From positions 3,542,501 through 3,606,500 of the forward strand of contig NC_010995.1 in the NCBI RefSeq assembly GCF_000019225.1: a stretch of 64,000 nucleotides of DNA, in the 5' to 3' direction. Below, one piece after another: positions 43,356 to 51,928 of this stretch (its first letter is position 1; each line of letters opens with the position of its first letter). This DNA is from Cellvibrio japonicus Ueda107 (lineage in GTDB: Bacteria; Pseudomonadota; Gammaproteobacteria; Pseudomonadales; Cellvibrionaceae). The translations under genes and the position numbers were made by a program. Below the pieces are notes generated by a model. The model saw nothing but the letters and a program-made list of their open reading frames with translations, searched no databases and had not been told where the DNA came from.

Positions 43356-45563
43356 CTATGACTTACGCGCTGGCTCCAGCGACCCTGGAAAATCTGCATT
43401 CAGGGAAACGATACGGGTCTTGCTGATCTTGTGACGGTAGATTTCACGCAGGTACTTGATCGCCTTTTTGACACTGGTGCGCGATAAGCGGATATCGTTG
43501 ATGGAGCAGAATTTTTCCGGATCGTTAATCAACTCGCGATATTTCTTCTCATACATGGGCTTGATGGCATACCAGTTGGTATCCAGGATCTTGGCCGGGT
43601 TTTCGTATTCATTCAGCATTTCGTCCACGAACGCCTCATCGAATTGATCGGCACTGATAAATTCCAGCATCGCCTTATCCAGCTGTTCATCAAAGCGGTA
43701 ATCACTTTTGGCAAAGCAGCGTTTGATAAAGGCCACAATCAAGGTGAGGAAGTCGTCGCTAAGGCAAGGGCTTTTCACAATCAGGGTGGTCAGGGAGATA
43801 TTGGCCGAGGCACCTATCACCAGGGCATAACGCTTGAGGGTTGTGTTGGGAAAGAGCGCATTCAGGTGCGATTTCAGTTTGTTCAAATCCATGTAAGAGA
43901 GCTTGTAATCCTTGGGCAGGGAGACAATCGACACAATGGATGAACAGTTTTTAAAGAAATGCAGCTGTTTTAATTCTTCCGGATCGTAGCTGTTCTGCAG
44001 GTAGCGCCCCAGCGCCGCCCGATAGCGATCGGACTCTATAGGCAGGAGGCTAATTCCCTCGATCGCCTGGGTAACCTTGTTGAAGTGTGGCAAATCAATA
44101 GAGCGATAGAACAGATCATCAATATTCAGCTCACTGGATTTTTTATCCTGTGGGCGCGACTTCTCACTGTTCTGGGGCAATGCCGGAATCACCGATTCCG
44201 CATAGGCCACGGCCACAGGTCCGGCCAGGCTCATAAACAAATCATTGGCATCCAGGCGAATAGTTTCACCAATATCGATACCGGCGCGGCGGAAATAGTT
44301 TTCGTCGTAATCGGTGGTGACTGCCTGGGCGGTGAGGATATTGAAAATCTGCTGGGAGATATACTGGTTGGCATATTTCTCCATCGCATTGACATCGATG
44401 TGCGGGATATTGCCCTCATCAGTCGCCTCGGCATAGCGCATGATGTCGTTGGAAATTAACATCATGGCATTCCAGGGGCGAATGCGGTGCATCACACTGG
44501 CATCGCTGCTGTCTTCATTGTCAAAGTTATAGGAGAAATCCCACTCCTCCGACAAATACTTGCACAGCAGGCGCCCGGCATTGATATGCAGGGCCTCCGA
44601 CATTTCCACGCCGTGATCGGAAATATTCGGCAATATGCAAATACCGCTGGTGAAGATCGGCTCAAAGACAAACGAGTGGCCGTGGTTGGCAGAATTGTCG
44701 TTGAGTGATTTGGTTTCGAAGGTTTTACTCATGTAGGCATATTGCTGGGCCAGGCCAAACTCACTGGCCATCCCCGAGCCGGTACCGCCACCGGCGCTGA
44801 AAATATAGAAATACAAGCGCGACTGGTTAGCTTTAATACCGCAGGAGTCAATCAAATAGGAGTGCACAAATTTCCAGTCCGGATTGGAAAAGCGCTGGGT
44901 ATCCTTGTTGAGGATAATCTTGGCCAGGTACTGGCCGAGGATAGGCGCATTACCGGAGCCCCCGGCATGGACTTCGGACAAGTCCATGATTTTCATCTTG
45001 GTGTAATCCTTGAGGAAATTGGAGCGCTCGCCCTTGTGGGAAAAACGGATGCGTCCATCGATATCCTTGTCGAGGTCTCCCAGCATGACCAGCGGCTCAA
45101 TCAAAAACACCGGCTTGAGCTGGCGACCACTTTTGATATTGAGGCTGCGCTTGATCCAGCGCATGGGGCGCTGGTCCTGCTCGCGAATCGCTTTTTCTTC
45201 GGAGAGGAATTCATTGAGGTAAAAATTGCGCGCGTTGTAAACCAGGCTGGCAACATCCAGGGCGATATTGGAACCGCAGCGCCCCAGGCCAATCAGGCAC
45301 ACCGAGGGAAATTGCGGCTGCTTGCGGTTGTCGCTGTCCTGATCCAGATTTAAATGGGGATACACACTGGAGCGCAGGTTATCCAGGTTAAACAGAATTT
45401 TGCCCAGGTCGCGCTCGGTGAAGTACATATAGCCAGGGCCTTCATCACTGCGCACCACCTCGGCAACAGATGGATTTTCTTCTGTAGCGTCCAGCAGGGC
45501 TACATCATCCTGCTGGCCTTCATCGAGGGTGGATGTCTGACGGGAATTTTTGCGGGTAGCCAT
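43356..45563 (-). CDS. Divergent tubulin/FtsZ-superfamily GTPase (Tubulin_2-like)
   Basis: 735 residues from ATG 45563, preferred because AGAGGA lies 8 nt upstream. A nucleotide-binding T1-like loop is at ~90 (VCLIGLGRCGSNIALDVA) and the tubulin/FtsZ T4 signature GGGTGSG at ~258 (FSAGGGTGSGMASEFGLA). This places it in the superfamily, but it is about twice the length of FtsZ. The N-terminal ~75 residues are acidic and disordered-looking, and ~300 residues follow the GTPase core with no FtsZ-type C-terminal peptide. Such long bacterial tubulin-like proteins have been proposed to polymerise and act in membrane remodelling; I infer nothing firmer. The gene is monocistronic, between a terminator and an L,D-transpeptidase gene. 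Confidence 0.78.
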   Translation of the reverse strand: MATRKNSRQTSTLDEGQQDDVALLDATEENPSVAEVVRSDEGPGYMYFTERDLGKILFNLDNLRSSVYPHLNLDQDSDNRKQPQFPSVCLIGLGRCGSNIALDVASLVYNARNFYLNEFLSEEKAIREQDQRPMRWIKRSLNIKSGRQLKPVFLIEPLVMLGDLDKDIDGRIRFSHKGERSNFLKDYTKMKIMDLSEVHAGGSGNAPILGQYLAKIILNKDTQRFSNPDWKFVHSYLIDSCGIKANQSRLYFYIFSAGGGTGSGMASEFGLAQQYAYMSKTFETKSLNDNSANHGHSFVFEPIFTSGICILPNISDHGVEMSEALHINAGRLLCKYLSEEWDFSYNFDNEDSSDASVMHRIRPWNAMMLISNDIMRYAEATDEGNIPHIDVNAMEKYANQYISQQIFNILTAQAVTTDYDENYFRRAGIDIGETIRLDANDLFMSLAGPVAVAYAESVIPALPQNSEKSRPQDKKSSELNIDDLFYRSIDLPHFNKVTQAIEGISLLPIESDRYRAALGRYLQNSYDPEELKQLHFFKNCSSIVSIVSLPKDYKLSYMDLNKLKSHLNALFPNTTLKRYALVIGASANISLTTLIVKSPCLSDDFLTLIVAFIKRCFAKSDYRFDEQLDKAMLEFISADQFDEAFVDEMLNEYENPAKILDTNWYAIKPMYEKKYRELINDPEKFCSINDIRLSRTSVKKAIKYLREIYRHKISKTRIVSLNADFPGSLEPARKS

Positions 45564-45688
45564 AAACAGCATCCTCTGCATGCCTGAAGGGAATTGAAAC
45601 TCCCATTAACGCTAGACAGGACTTGGCAAAAATACAAATCAGGTCACACTTTCAACCGATATTTAGAGGTTGTCAGCAGGATTTCCCA

Positions 45689-47734
45689 TCAATCGCGGCG
45701 ATTCAGCGCAGCCAGCAATACCGGATCACGTGCATAAATATCCGGCTTAAACACGACCTTGTGTTCATCGATCACATCCGCCGTCCAATAGGCCAGCAAG
45801 ATAGGAACACGCCTGGCCAGGATGACATTGCGCGTATTGCCGGTGGCCAATGCCTTTTCTATGGCAGCCGCATCCCAACCGGGGGTATCGCTAAGCAGCA
45901 ACTGCACCAGTTCCAGGGCCCGTTCGACGCGGATACAACCGGAGCTAAAGGCACGCTGGCTTTTTTCGAACAGGCGCTGGTGTGGCGTATCGTGCAGGTA
46001 TACCGCATGGGAATTCGGGAAGCGAATGACAGCTTTACCCAATGCTGCTTTCGGCCCGGCGTCCTGGCGCAGGGTGATCGCGCCGGGTCGCTGCCAATCG
46101 ATACTGGCCGGATCCAACTCCTGGCCCTGCCGATTGAGTACGCGAATCCGGTTATCGCGCAGATAACTCAAATCCCCCTTGCGCAATTTGGGCAGTATGT
46201 CTTTGCGCAGGATGGTGGGAGGGACAGTCCAGGTCGGGTTGAGGGTGATGTAATTCACCTCGGAGCGAAACAGCGGCGAGGTGCGATAAGCCATTCCCAC
46301 CTGCACCCGCGAGCGCCAGATAGGCTGGCTGGCCTTGAAGTAAGTCACTTTAAAACCGGCAATATCCACCAGCACCATCTCGGGAGGAATTGAGTGGAGC
46401 AGCCAGCGCGCGCGATCGAGGTTGACACGGATTTGCTCCAAGCGTGTCTTGGCAGAAACATTCAGGGCCGCGCGGGTCGCCGGCCCAATGGCACCATCCA
46501 CCTCCAGGTATTGCTCGCGCTGGAAGGTTTTAACCGCCTCCACCAAATACTCATCAAACACCTCATCCGGGTTAATCGCCGGCAAGCTCGATACGCTGGC
46601 ATCGGCTGTTGATGCCGGGGAGGAAGATGCACTGGACAGCAACGCGGACTGGGCATTATCCACATCCACCTGCTCGCCCTGTTGGGACGCCGCACTGCTG
46701 GATGGGGCATAAGTTGATGAGGTGCCGGTTTTACTGGTTATTGCCGCGGGAGGTGCAGCAGCAAGGCACTTGCGCACCTGGGGCGGCAAGGAACCAGCCG
46801 CACTGTCCAGGCTGGATGACGCTGGGCGTTGATCGGCAACCGGTGGCTGGTATTCACCGCTTACCGCCAGGCGGCGACGCAGTACGGCAATGAGGGGATC
46901 AATCATGCAGGGCTTGAGGGTAGGCCCCGATTCCAGCGCAGGCCAGCCACCATCGTCCACCAGCTGCCGATAACGCAGCAATCCAGCACGTAACCCACTG
47001 TATATCCGATGCTGCGGGCGCGCCCTGGCAAAGACATCGTCTATAGCCCCACTGGTTACAACCCCGCTAGTGACTGCCGTGGCGATGGCTTGCCGCCATG
47101 GTTCGGGCCCCATCGCACTCCATGAAAATTGCCACTGGGGATGCAGCCCTTCGGCATCCACCTTACCGTTATACAAATGGAAGAGTGCGCGCAGGTACGC
47201 CGTGGTTGCTGTCAACTCGTCAGCCAGGCGCAATGGCAGTACCTCGGGCGCCATATCACCCACCAGGAAAAATCCCTGCTGCAAGCGGGTAAGCTGGTAA
47301 TCCTCAGGCTCTAGGCCATCCTCCGCCAAACCGGCAATAGCCTGTATCAGTGCCTGGTATTGATCCCGGCTAACCCACACCGGGCGAAAGTTGCGCAGGG
47401 CATAAAACTCGGCAACCGCCAACGGCATATCAGCAGCGCTATTGGTTAAGGGGGAAACGACAGGTTTATCACCCACAGGGGCATCACTGGATGCACTCGC
47501 ACTGGCCGGGGATGATATAGCAGCCGTTTGCTGTTGGTTATCCGGGGAAACAGTGGGTGGCAGGTAAGGAGTCAGGTGCTCTGCCAGTAATTGACTGAGC
47601 CTGATCTCATAGGCTTGCTCAGGGGAAAGGGGCACCGCTGATTGAGCCCACAAAGGCTTAATCCATAACAGCTCGACCACTACCAACAACATCAACCCGG
47701 TTTTCAGGCTCCTATACAGCGTGCCAGCGCGCAT
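45689..47734 (-). CDS. Periplasmic L,D-transpeptidase (YcbB/LdtD-like)
   Basis: 681 residues from ATG 47734, chosen because GGAGG stands 6 nt upstream; earlier starts lack this and delay the signal peptide (RAGTLYRSLKTGLMLLVVVE). An N-terminal scaffold contains YALRNFRPVWVSRDQYQALI and LTATTAYLRALFHLYNGKVD, typical of the YcbB scaffold. Two Ser/Ala-rich linkers lie around 60-80 and 310-400. A peptidoglycan-binding motif (YLVEAVKTFQREQYLEVDGA, ~410-460) precedes the YkuD domain (~470-640), with HDTPHQRLFEKSQRAFSSGC and then IRVERA; the catalytic Cys is near 597. It crosslinks peptidoglycan stem peptides 3-3. The inserted Ser-rich linker is longer than in enteric homologues. It is divergent from a second YkuD-type gene. 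Confidence 0.9.
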   Translation of the reverse strand: MRAGTLYRSLKTGLMLLVVVELLWIKPLWAQSAVPLSPEQAYEIRLSQLLAEHLTPYLPPTVSPDNQQQTAAISSPASASASSDAPVGDKPVVSPLTNSAADMPLAVAEFYALRNFRPVWVSRDQYQALIQAIAGLAEDGLEPEDYQLTRLQQGFFLVGDMAPEVLPLRLADELTATTAYLRALFHLYNGKVDAEGLHPQWQFSWSAMGPEPWRQAIATAVTSGVVTSGAIDDVFARARPQHRIYSGLRAGLLRYRQLVDDGGWPALESGPTLKPCMIDPLIAVLRRRLAVSGEYQPPVADQRPASSSLDSAAGSLPPQVRKCLAAAPPAAITSKTGTSSTYAPSSSAASQQGEQVDVDNAQSALLSSASSSPASTADASVSSLPAINPDEVFDEYLVEAVKTFQREQYLEVDGAIGPATRAALNVSAKTRLEQIRVNLDRARWLLHSIPPEMVLVDIAGFKVTYFKASQPIWRSRVQVGMAYRTSPLFRSEVNYITLNPTWTVPPTILRKDILPKLRKGDLSYLRDNRIRVLNRQGQELDPASIDWQRPGAITLRQDAGPKAALGKAVIRFPNSHAVYLHDTPHQRLFEKSQRAFSSGCIRVERALELVQLLLSDTPGWDAAAIEKALATGNTRNVILARRVPILLAYWTADVIDEHKVVFKPDIYARDPVLLAALNRRD

Positions 47735-47965
47735 CCAGCCTCCGGACAAGTTCATCCTGCTACCCACAACCACCTCACAAACAACGAAAACACAACATGT
47801 TGGCCTTTGCCAGAGCACCAAAGCAGTGCTAGGATCGCCCTCTGCCTGTTTTTTAGGCAACCCATAAGATCGCAAAGGTTCAGCATCCGGAATCCCGGAT
47901 CCACAGCAAGGCTGCCGCAACACAACCATCACCCTATCCCGCTAGTGCAAGACCAGGATAACGAT

Positions 47966-48733
47966 ATGTTCAGCAAGCCCTTTTTTGTGGCCGCCCTTTT
48001 TATGGCCCTCTGTATCCCAGGTTTAACTCCCGCCTTGGCCAGCCAGGCACACGCGCCCAAACCGGCAACCGCAAAATCCACAGCACCCTATCCCAACCTG
48101 ACCAGCGCTGGCTACCCTGACCTGCTCCAACGCATGGCGCGCGCTGCGCCGGCCGCCAACCCCAGTGTTATCGGCCTGGCCTTAACTGCGCTGGATTGCG
48201 CCCTGTCCAATGGTATGACACCGGCACGCAACCTGACCCTGATCGACTACTCCCTGGTATCCACCAAACCGCGCCTGTGGGTGTTTGACCTGAATACCGG
48301 CAAGCTGCTCTTCCAGGAGTTGGTCGCCCACGGTAAAAATACCGGAGAGAATGTTGCACGCCACTTTTCCAATACCTATGGCAGCCTTCAATCCAGTTTA
48401 GGATTATTCCTGACAAAAGAAACCTATAACGGTGCTAATGGCTACTCACTGCGTATGGAGGGACTCGAAGCTGGCTTTAACGATAAAGCCATGGAGCGCG
48501 CCATTGTGTTTCACGGCGCCCCCTATGTGAATTACAACCACATCCGCAAGTACGGTCGCCTGGGGCGCAGCTGGGGTTGCCCCGCGGTGAACAATGGCAT
48601 CGCACGCAAGGTGATCGATACCATCAAGGGCGAACAGTTTTTATTTTCCTATTATCCTGATCAACAATGGCTGAGCAGCTCCAAATTCCTTAACTGCCCG
48701 GCGCAGCAGCAAATCAGTTTGCGTACTGACTAA
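47966..48733 (+). CDS. Exported murein L,D-transpeptidase catalytic-domain protein (YkuD_2 type)
   Basis: 255 residues from ATG 47966 behind CCAGGATAACGAT; the frame runs further upstream, overlapping the divergent gene's 5' region. The signal peptide is MFSKPFFVAALFMALCIPGL and TPALAS. The catalytic domain (~100-240) has LTLIDYSLVSTKPRLWVFDL, an AIVFHGAPYVN His block and GRLGRSWGCPAVNN with the nucleophilic Cys near 205. This belongs to the second YkuD family, small periplasmic proteins related to L,D-transpeptidases, often of unproven substrate. It is transcribed divergently from the large L,D-transpeptidase gene, so shared regulation is likely. Confidence 0.87.
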   Translation: MFSKPFFVAALFMALCIPGLTPALASQAHAPKPATAKSTAPYPNLTSAGYPDLLQRMARAAPAANPSVIGLALTALDCALSNGMTPARNLTLIDYSLVSTKPRLWVFDLNTGKLLFQELVAHGKNTGENVARHFSNTYGSLQSSLGLFLTKETYNGANGYSLRMEGLEAGFNDKAMERAIVFHGAPYVNYNHIRKYGRLGRSWGCPAVNNGIARKVIDTIKGEQFLFSYYPDQQWLSSSKFLNCPAQQQISLRTD

Positions 48734-48771
48734 AAAGTCCGCAAACGATCGCCCCCAGGATAAAGGACAAA

Positions 48772-48866
48772 TACTGTGTGCAAGGCTCAGCCTGGCCGCT
48801 CGGATTTTGAATTCTGTTGAGTATGTCCACGTCTTACGTGAGTTTTGTACCTTCGCATAGTGACTC
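48772..48866 (-). pseudogene. Possible IS3-type transposase OrfA remnant
   Basis: In one minus frame the translation RKTWTYSTEFKIRAARLSLA (about 48775-48838) resembles the N-terminal helix region of IS3-family OrfA proteins. An ATG in the adjacent frame (MRRYKT, ~48858) would join it by a single frameshift. Nothing of the rest of an element, nor terminal inverted repeats, is visible. The match is by eye and short. Confidence 0.35.
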
Positions 48867-48972
48867 CCTTTTGTTAGGAAAAGGTGCCACTTAATCAGGG
48901 GGAGTACACAACGGCTCTGCCACCACGTGGCCTTGCCTGCAAAACGACTGATCAAGCGATGTTCAGCATAAA

Positions 48973-49006
48973 AAATAAAGGCGCACTCAAACGTGCGCCT
49001 TTATTT
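48973..49006. terminator. Strong bidirectional terminator
   Basis: A perfect 14-bp stem (AAATAAAGGCGCAC at 48973-48986, GTGCGCCTTTATTT at 48993-49006) with a TCAAAC loop. It lies between the plus-strand L,D-transpeptidase-like gene and the minus-strand S41 protease gene, 24 bp from the latter's stop. The left flank is A-rich and the right flank T-rich, so it suits both directions. Confidence 0.85.
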
Positions 49007-49029
49007 GCTTTATCGTTGAGTATTATGAA

Positions 49030-50607
49030 TCAATAATGCATCCAGGCACTGTTCAACACATCGGGTTTAAGCATTACACCATCGTCCACAACAGTCCCTG
49101 ACGGTTTTTGGCTTCCCGATACCGCCACTCCTGGACAAGTGCCATTTTCGCGAAAATACAACGCTGCCGCCAAACGTGCCTCTACTGGATTGCCCAATTC
49201 ATGTGAATAATCATCAGCCACTATGCATCCACGCACACGACTCTGGCCATCATCAACGGCACTGGGGAAAAAACCCTCGGTGTAATCACCAAAATTCTTG
49301 GCGTTTACACCACGAAACTGTACCGAAAAATACGTAGTCCCACAGTTTGACTGTGAATAGAAGCCATAGGGTTTACCACAAGTTGTATTGCCTATCTGGA
49401 TGACTTGAACATCTATACCGCGCAAGCCGTTCATCAATGCCTCACTCGCCGAACAGGTACCACTACCCGTGAGTACAAAAACGCGAGACAAATTCAAACT
49501 GGGTAACGCCGTGCCATACGCCAGGCTAAAACCCAACGCATAATCAAGGAAAGGCTCCGGCGTTAATGCCGCACCGGTAATCGGATTACGGGTTGGATAC
49601 TTGTCATTAAATTGCATTAATTCAAAGGTTTTGCTTTCTGTCGCCGATGCCCCGGCAATCATGTAGGCTAATTGGCTGGCAATCGCCAAATAACCGCCAC
49701 CGTTATAACGCAAATCAATTACCAGATCGCTTATCGACTCGCCCTGCAACTGCGCAATGGCATCACGTAGCGCCACCTCGGCCGGTGCGATATGATCGTG
49801 GAAAGCAAAATAACCCACTTTACCTGTCTCTGTGTCCAGGGTTTTTACCTGTTGCACAGGAACACTGGTCACGCGCGCCGATTGCATAACAATACTGACG
49901 GATTGGCTGGCCCCCGGCTTTTGAATATCAAAGGTATGTGCCTGCCCGGCGGCATCAGGAAACAAACCGCGATTAAGTGTATTGATTCCTGCCGAGGTAT
50001 TGTTATTAACAAGATCAACGCCATCCACACCCACTATTTTACTGCCCCGGGTGATCGACTGAAGGGCTGCTGGAGATCCTGGTTGAACGTAGATAACCCG
50101 CAACTCGCGTGGTGGAACATTGCGAATAAACGCCAGCTCCATGCCATAACTGTAACGAAGCCCGGATTGGGAAAGCGCCGCGTACTCATCGGAGTCCATG
50201 CTGTAGTGATACTTATCCTTGTCTGCACCACTGGATGTTTTGGCATTGGTTTTTAGCAGGTTAAAATAATTTTCTGTATCAGGATAGTTGGCAGGGTTTC
50301 GATCAACCAACTCCCGATACCAAAGATAAGTATCCTGGCTCCAGGAGCGCAGGAAATTATTCTCATCGACATAACTGCCTTTAGTGTCGGGGTAATTCTG
50401 ATTGGTTATTGGACTTTTCCCCTGGCGAGGCAGCTCACATCTGTTAATAAAGTTAGCCGCCGGCGGGTATACGCCCGACACCCAGGCTGTGCTGCTCGAC
50501 TGACCGCCAACCGTTTTTGACTTGTCTGTACCCGAACCTCCACCACCGCATCCTACCAAGGGTAAAACCGCTGCAAACATCAGCCACGGATTAATCATCC
50601 TATGCAT
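49030..50607 (-). CDS. S41-family (C-terminal processing) serine protease, lipoprotein
   Basis: 525 residues from ATG 50607; a TTG at 50622 is less likely. A lipoprotein signal (MHRMINPWLMFAAVLPLVGC) with a Gly-rich tail anchors it to a membrane. A PDZ-like domain is at ~160-250 (ELRVIYVQPGSPAALQSITR, GSKIVGVDGVDL). The S41 catalytic core (~260-500) has VIDLRYNGGGYLAIASQLAY, the nucleophile in GSGTCSASEALMNGL and the general-base Lys in GNTTCGKPYGFY. Numerous Cys suggest periplasmic disulfides. The long N-terminal part (EENNFLRSWSQDTYLWYREL-like) is typical of the tail-specific protease group in gammaproteobacteria. The substrate is unknown. Monocistronic, ended by the hairpin at 48973-49006. 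Confidence 0.88.
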   Translation of the reverse strand: MHRMINPWLMFAAVLPLVGCGGGGSGTDKSKTVGGQSSSTAWVSGVYPPAANFINRCELPRQGKSPITNQNYPDTKGSYVDENNFLRSWSQDTYLWYRELVDRNPANYPDTENYFNLLKTNAKTSSGADKDKYHYSMDSDEYAALSQSGLRYSYGMELAFIRNVPPRELRVIYVQPGSPAALQSITRGSKIVGVDGVDLVNNNTSAGINTLNRGLFPDAAGQAHTFDIQKPGASQSVSIVMQSARVTSVPVQQVKTLDTETGKVGYFAFHDHIAPAEVALRDAIAQLQGESISDLVIDLRYNGGGYLAIASQLAYMIAGASATESKTFELMQFNDKYPTRNPITGAALTPEPFLDYALGFSLAYGTALPSLNLSRVFVLTGSGTCSASEALMNGLRGIDVQVIQIGNTTCGKPYGFYSQSNCGTTYFSVQFRGVNAKNFGDYTEGFFPSAVDDGQSRVRGCIVADDYSHELGNPVEARLAAALYFRENGTCPGVAVSGSQKPSGTVVDDGVMLKPDVLNSAWMHY

Positions 50608-50622
50608 ATTTATAAATTCCAA

Positions 50623-51171
50623 CTATTAAGTGTGATTATGTTATTCGCAATCCTCTGATCGCATGGGGAGAGTAATCAATTAACGAAGATATGGCTATAG
50701 GAAAAATCCTGGCCATAACAAAGGGGAAAAACATAGGCAGGAGATGAAGAAATTATCGAACATCAAAATAACGAGGCTTGCTGACGGAGCTCAGCCGAAG
50801 CTGAGACTCCTGTCAGCCCACCACCGATCCCGTAAACGGCTCGACCCATAGGGCTTATCGCTGACTACTTCGATACAGGACAGAGACCTAAAGTACGTGA
50901 CACTTGATAGCACGCAGAATGAACTGAACGTTGGGCGCCTCGAAAATCATAACCGAAGACCAACAACATGCTTATGCGACACAACCTATTGCTACTGAAC
51001 TTTCTCGTTTCGCACGATATTTTTACGACTTGGGGGCAATCGTGGAACCACACCATTAACCGTTTCGGACCACAGGGGCGTTTCACAGCAGTGGTGCCGT
51101 ATTAAAAAGAGTAAACAAAACGGCACAATTTTGCAATTGGCTTATTTAAAAATAAGCATGTTTTTTAATAA
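50623..51171. other. Non-coding stretch between the S41 gene and the AT-rich 235-residue gene
   Basis: About 550 bp with no protein pattern that I trust. It contains the stem-loop at 50781-50815 and, at 51140-51157, an AT-only hairpin (GCTTATTT/AAATAAGC) that could mark the end of the minus-strand 235-residue gene. The frame at 50865-51086 (minus, 73 residues) lacks a ribosome site and resembles nothing I know. Confidence 0.55.
50781..50815. repeat. Isolated long stem-loop
   Basis: CTGACGGAG-CTCAGC pairs with GCTGAG-ACTCCTGTCAG around a CGAA tetraloop, giving a ~15-bp imperfect stem. No U-tract follows on either strand, so it is not an obvious terminator. It lies ~160 bp upstream of the S41 gene start. 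It could be a REP-like element or a leftover mobile-element end; only one copy is visible in this window. Confidence 0.5.
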
Positions 51172-51879
51172 TTATTTGAGATAGATCTCTCTTAGTATAT
51201 AGAACAATCTATCTTTTATTTCATACATACTTAAAGTTACATCTATATATTCATTAATATCATAATTTTTTAAAAGACAAGATAATATTTCAGTAGCATC
51301 TTCAACTGAAATATTACCCTCAAGCAAGCCCAGGAATGCCTCCAGAAACTCTAGTGAAAAGTTATTTCTTGCATAATAATCATCAAAAATGATCAGCCAT
51401 GCCTCCGGCCAACGCATAAATCCTAATGCCGTGAACAGGGCAGCCTGCTCCTTCGGCTGCGTCTGAGGTGAAAAAATAACCCTTGGCTGCCGCGGGGATA
51501 ACAACAAGCTCTGTATAGCAATTTTAGTTGCTTCACCAACACTGCCGATTAAGTCTTCTGCCAGTGGCAGAGATAACCAGATTTTCCTATCGATGCAGCA
51601 CGCCAACAATCTCTTTCGCCAGGCATTTAACTCCCCCAGCGTTAAGTAGCCTTGCCTGGAGTCTGAAAAGTGGGCTTCATAAATTTCTTCCTCCCGTTGC
51701 CAATAGCTCTCCCCCTCTTTCTTAAACCCCAGCTCGATTAAAACTGTCTCTAGTTTTTGCTCGGTTTGCAGCTTTTCAAAATCAAGTCCCATTACCAATG
51801 GGCAAGTCAAGTGCCGAGGATGTGCTTCCAAGGCTTGAGAAAACTCAAGAAAGCTATCTTTAAACGAAGAAAAAAGCAT
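51172..51879 (-). CDS. Unknown 235-residue protein downstream of the giant deaminase-like gene (immunity candidate)
   Basis: 235 residues from ATG 51879 behind CAGGTGGTTT. No signal peptide or membrane helix. The sequence is mostly alpha-helical with many Leu, Glu and Trp residues (LETVLIELGFKKEGESYWQR, WRKRLLACCIDRKIWLSLPL, FLEAFLGLLEGNISVEDATE). It is AT-richer than its neighbours, especially at its 3' end, a common feature of toxin-associated accessory genes. It follows the giant protein gene by 49 bp on the same strand, the usual slot for an immunity protein of a polymorphic toxin. I do not recognise the family, and the immunity role is inferred only from position, size and composition. 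Confidence 0.6.
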   Translation of the reverse strand: MLFSSFKDSFLEFSQALEAHPRHLTCPLVMGLDFEKLQTEQKLETVLIELGFKKEGESYWQREEEIYEAHFSDSRQGYLTLGELNAWRKRLLACCIDRKIWLSLPLAEDLIGSVGEATKIAIQSLLLSPRQPRVIFSPQTQPKEQAALFTALGFMRWPEAWLIIFDDYYARNNFSLEFLEAFLGLLEGNISVEDATEILSCLLKNYDINEYIDVTLSMYEIKDRLFYILREIYLK

Positions 51880-51928
51880 AAACCACCTGAAAACTTACTT
51901 TTACTTGAAGTGTATTCTGAAACAGCAC

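Noticed and set aside
47756..47932. 59-codon N-terminal extension of the large L,D-transpeptidase
   Set aside because: It would bury the signal peptide and overlap the divergent promoter region; GGAGG before ATG 47734 decides the start.
50850..51090. Possible integron attC-like sites (GTTGGGC near 50930)
   Set aside because: Only one core half-site is present; no paired site at cassette spacing and no integrase or cassette array.
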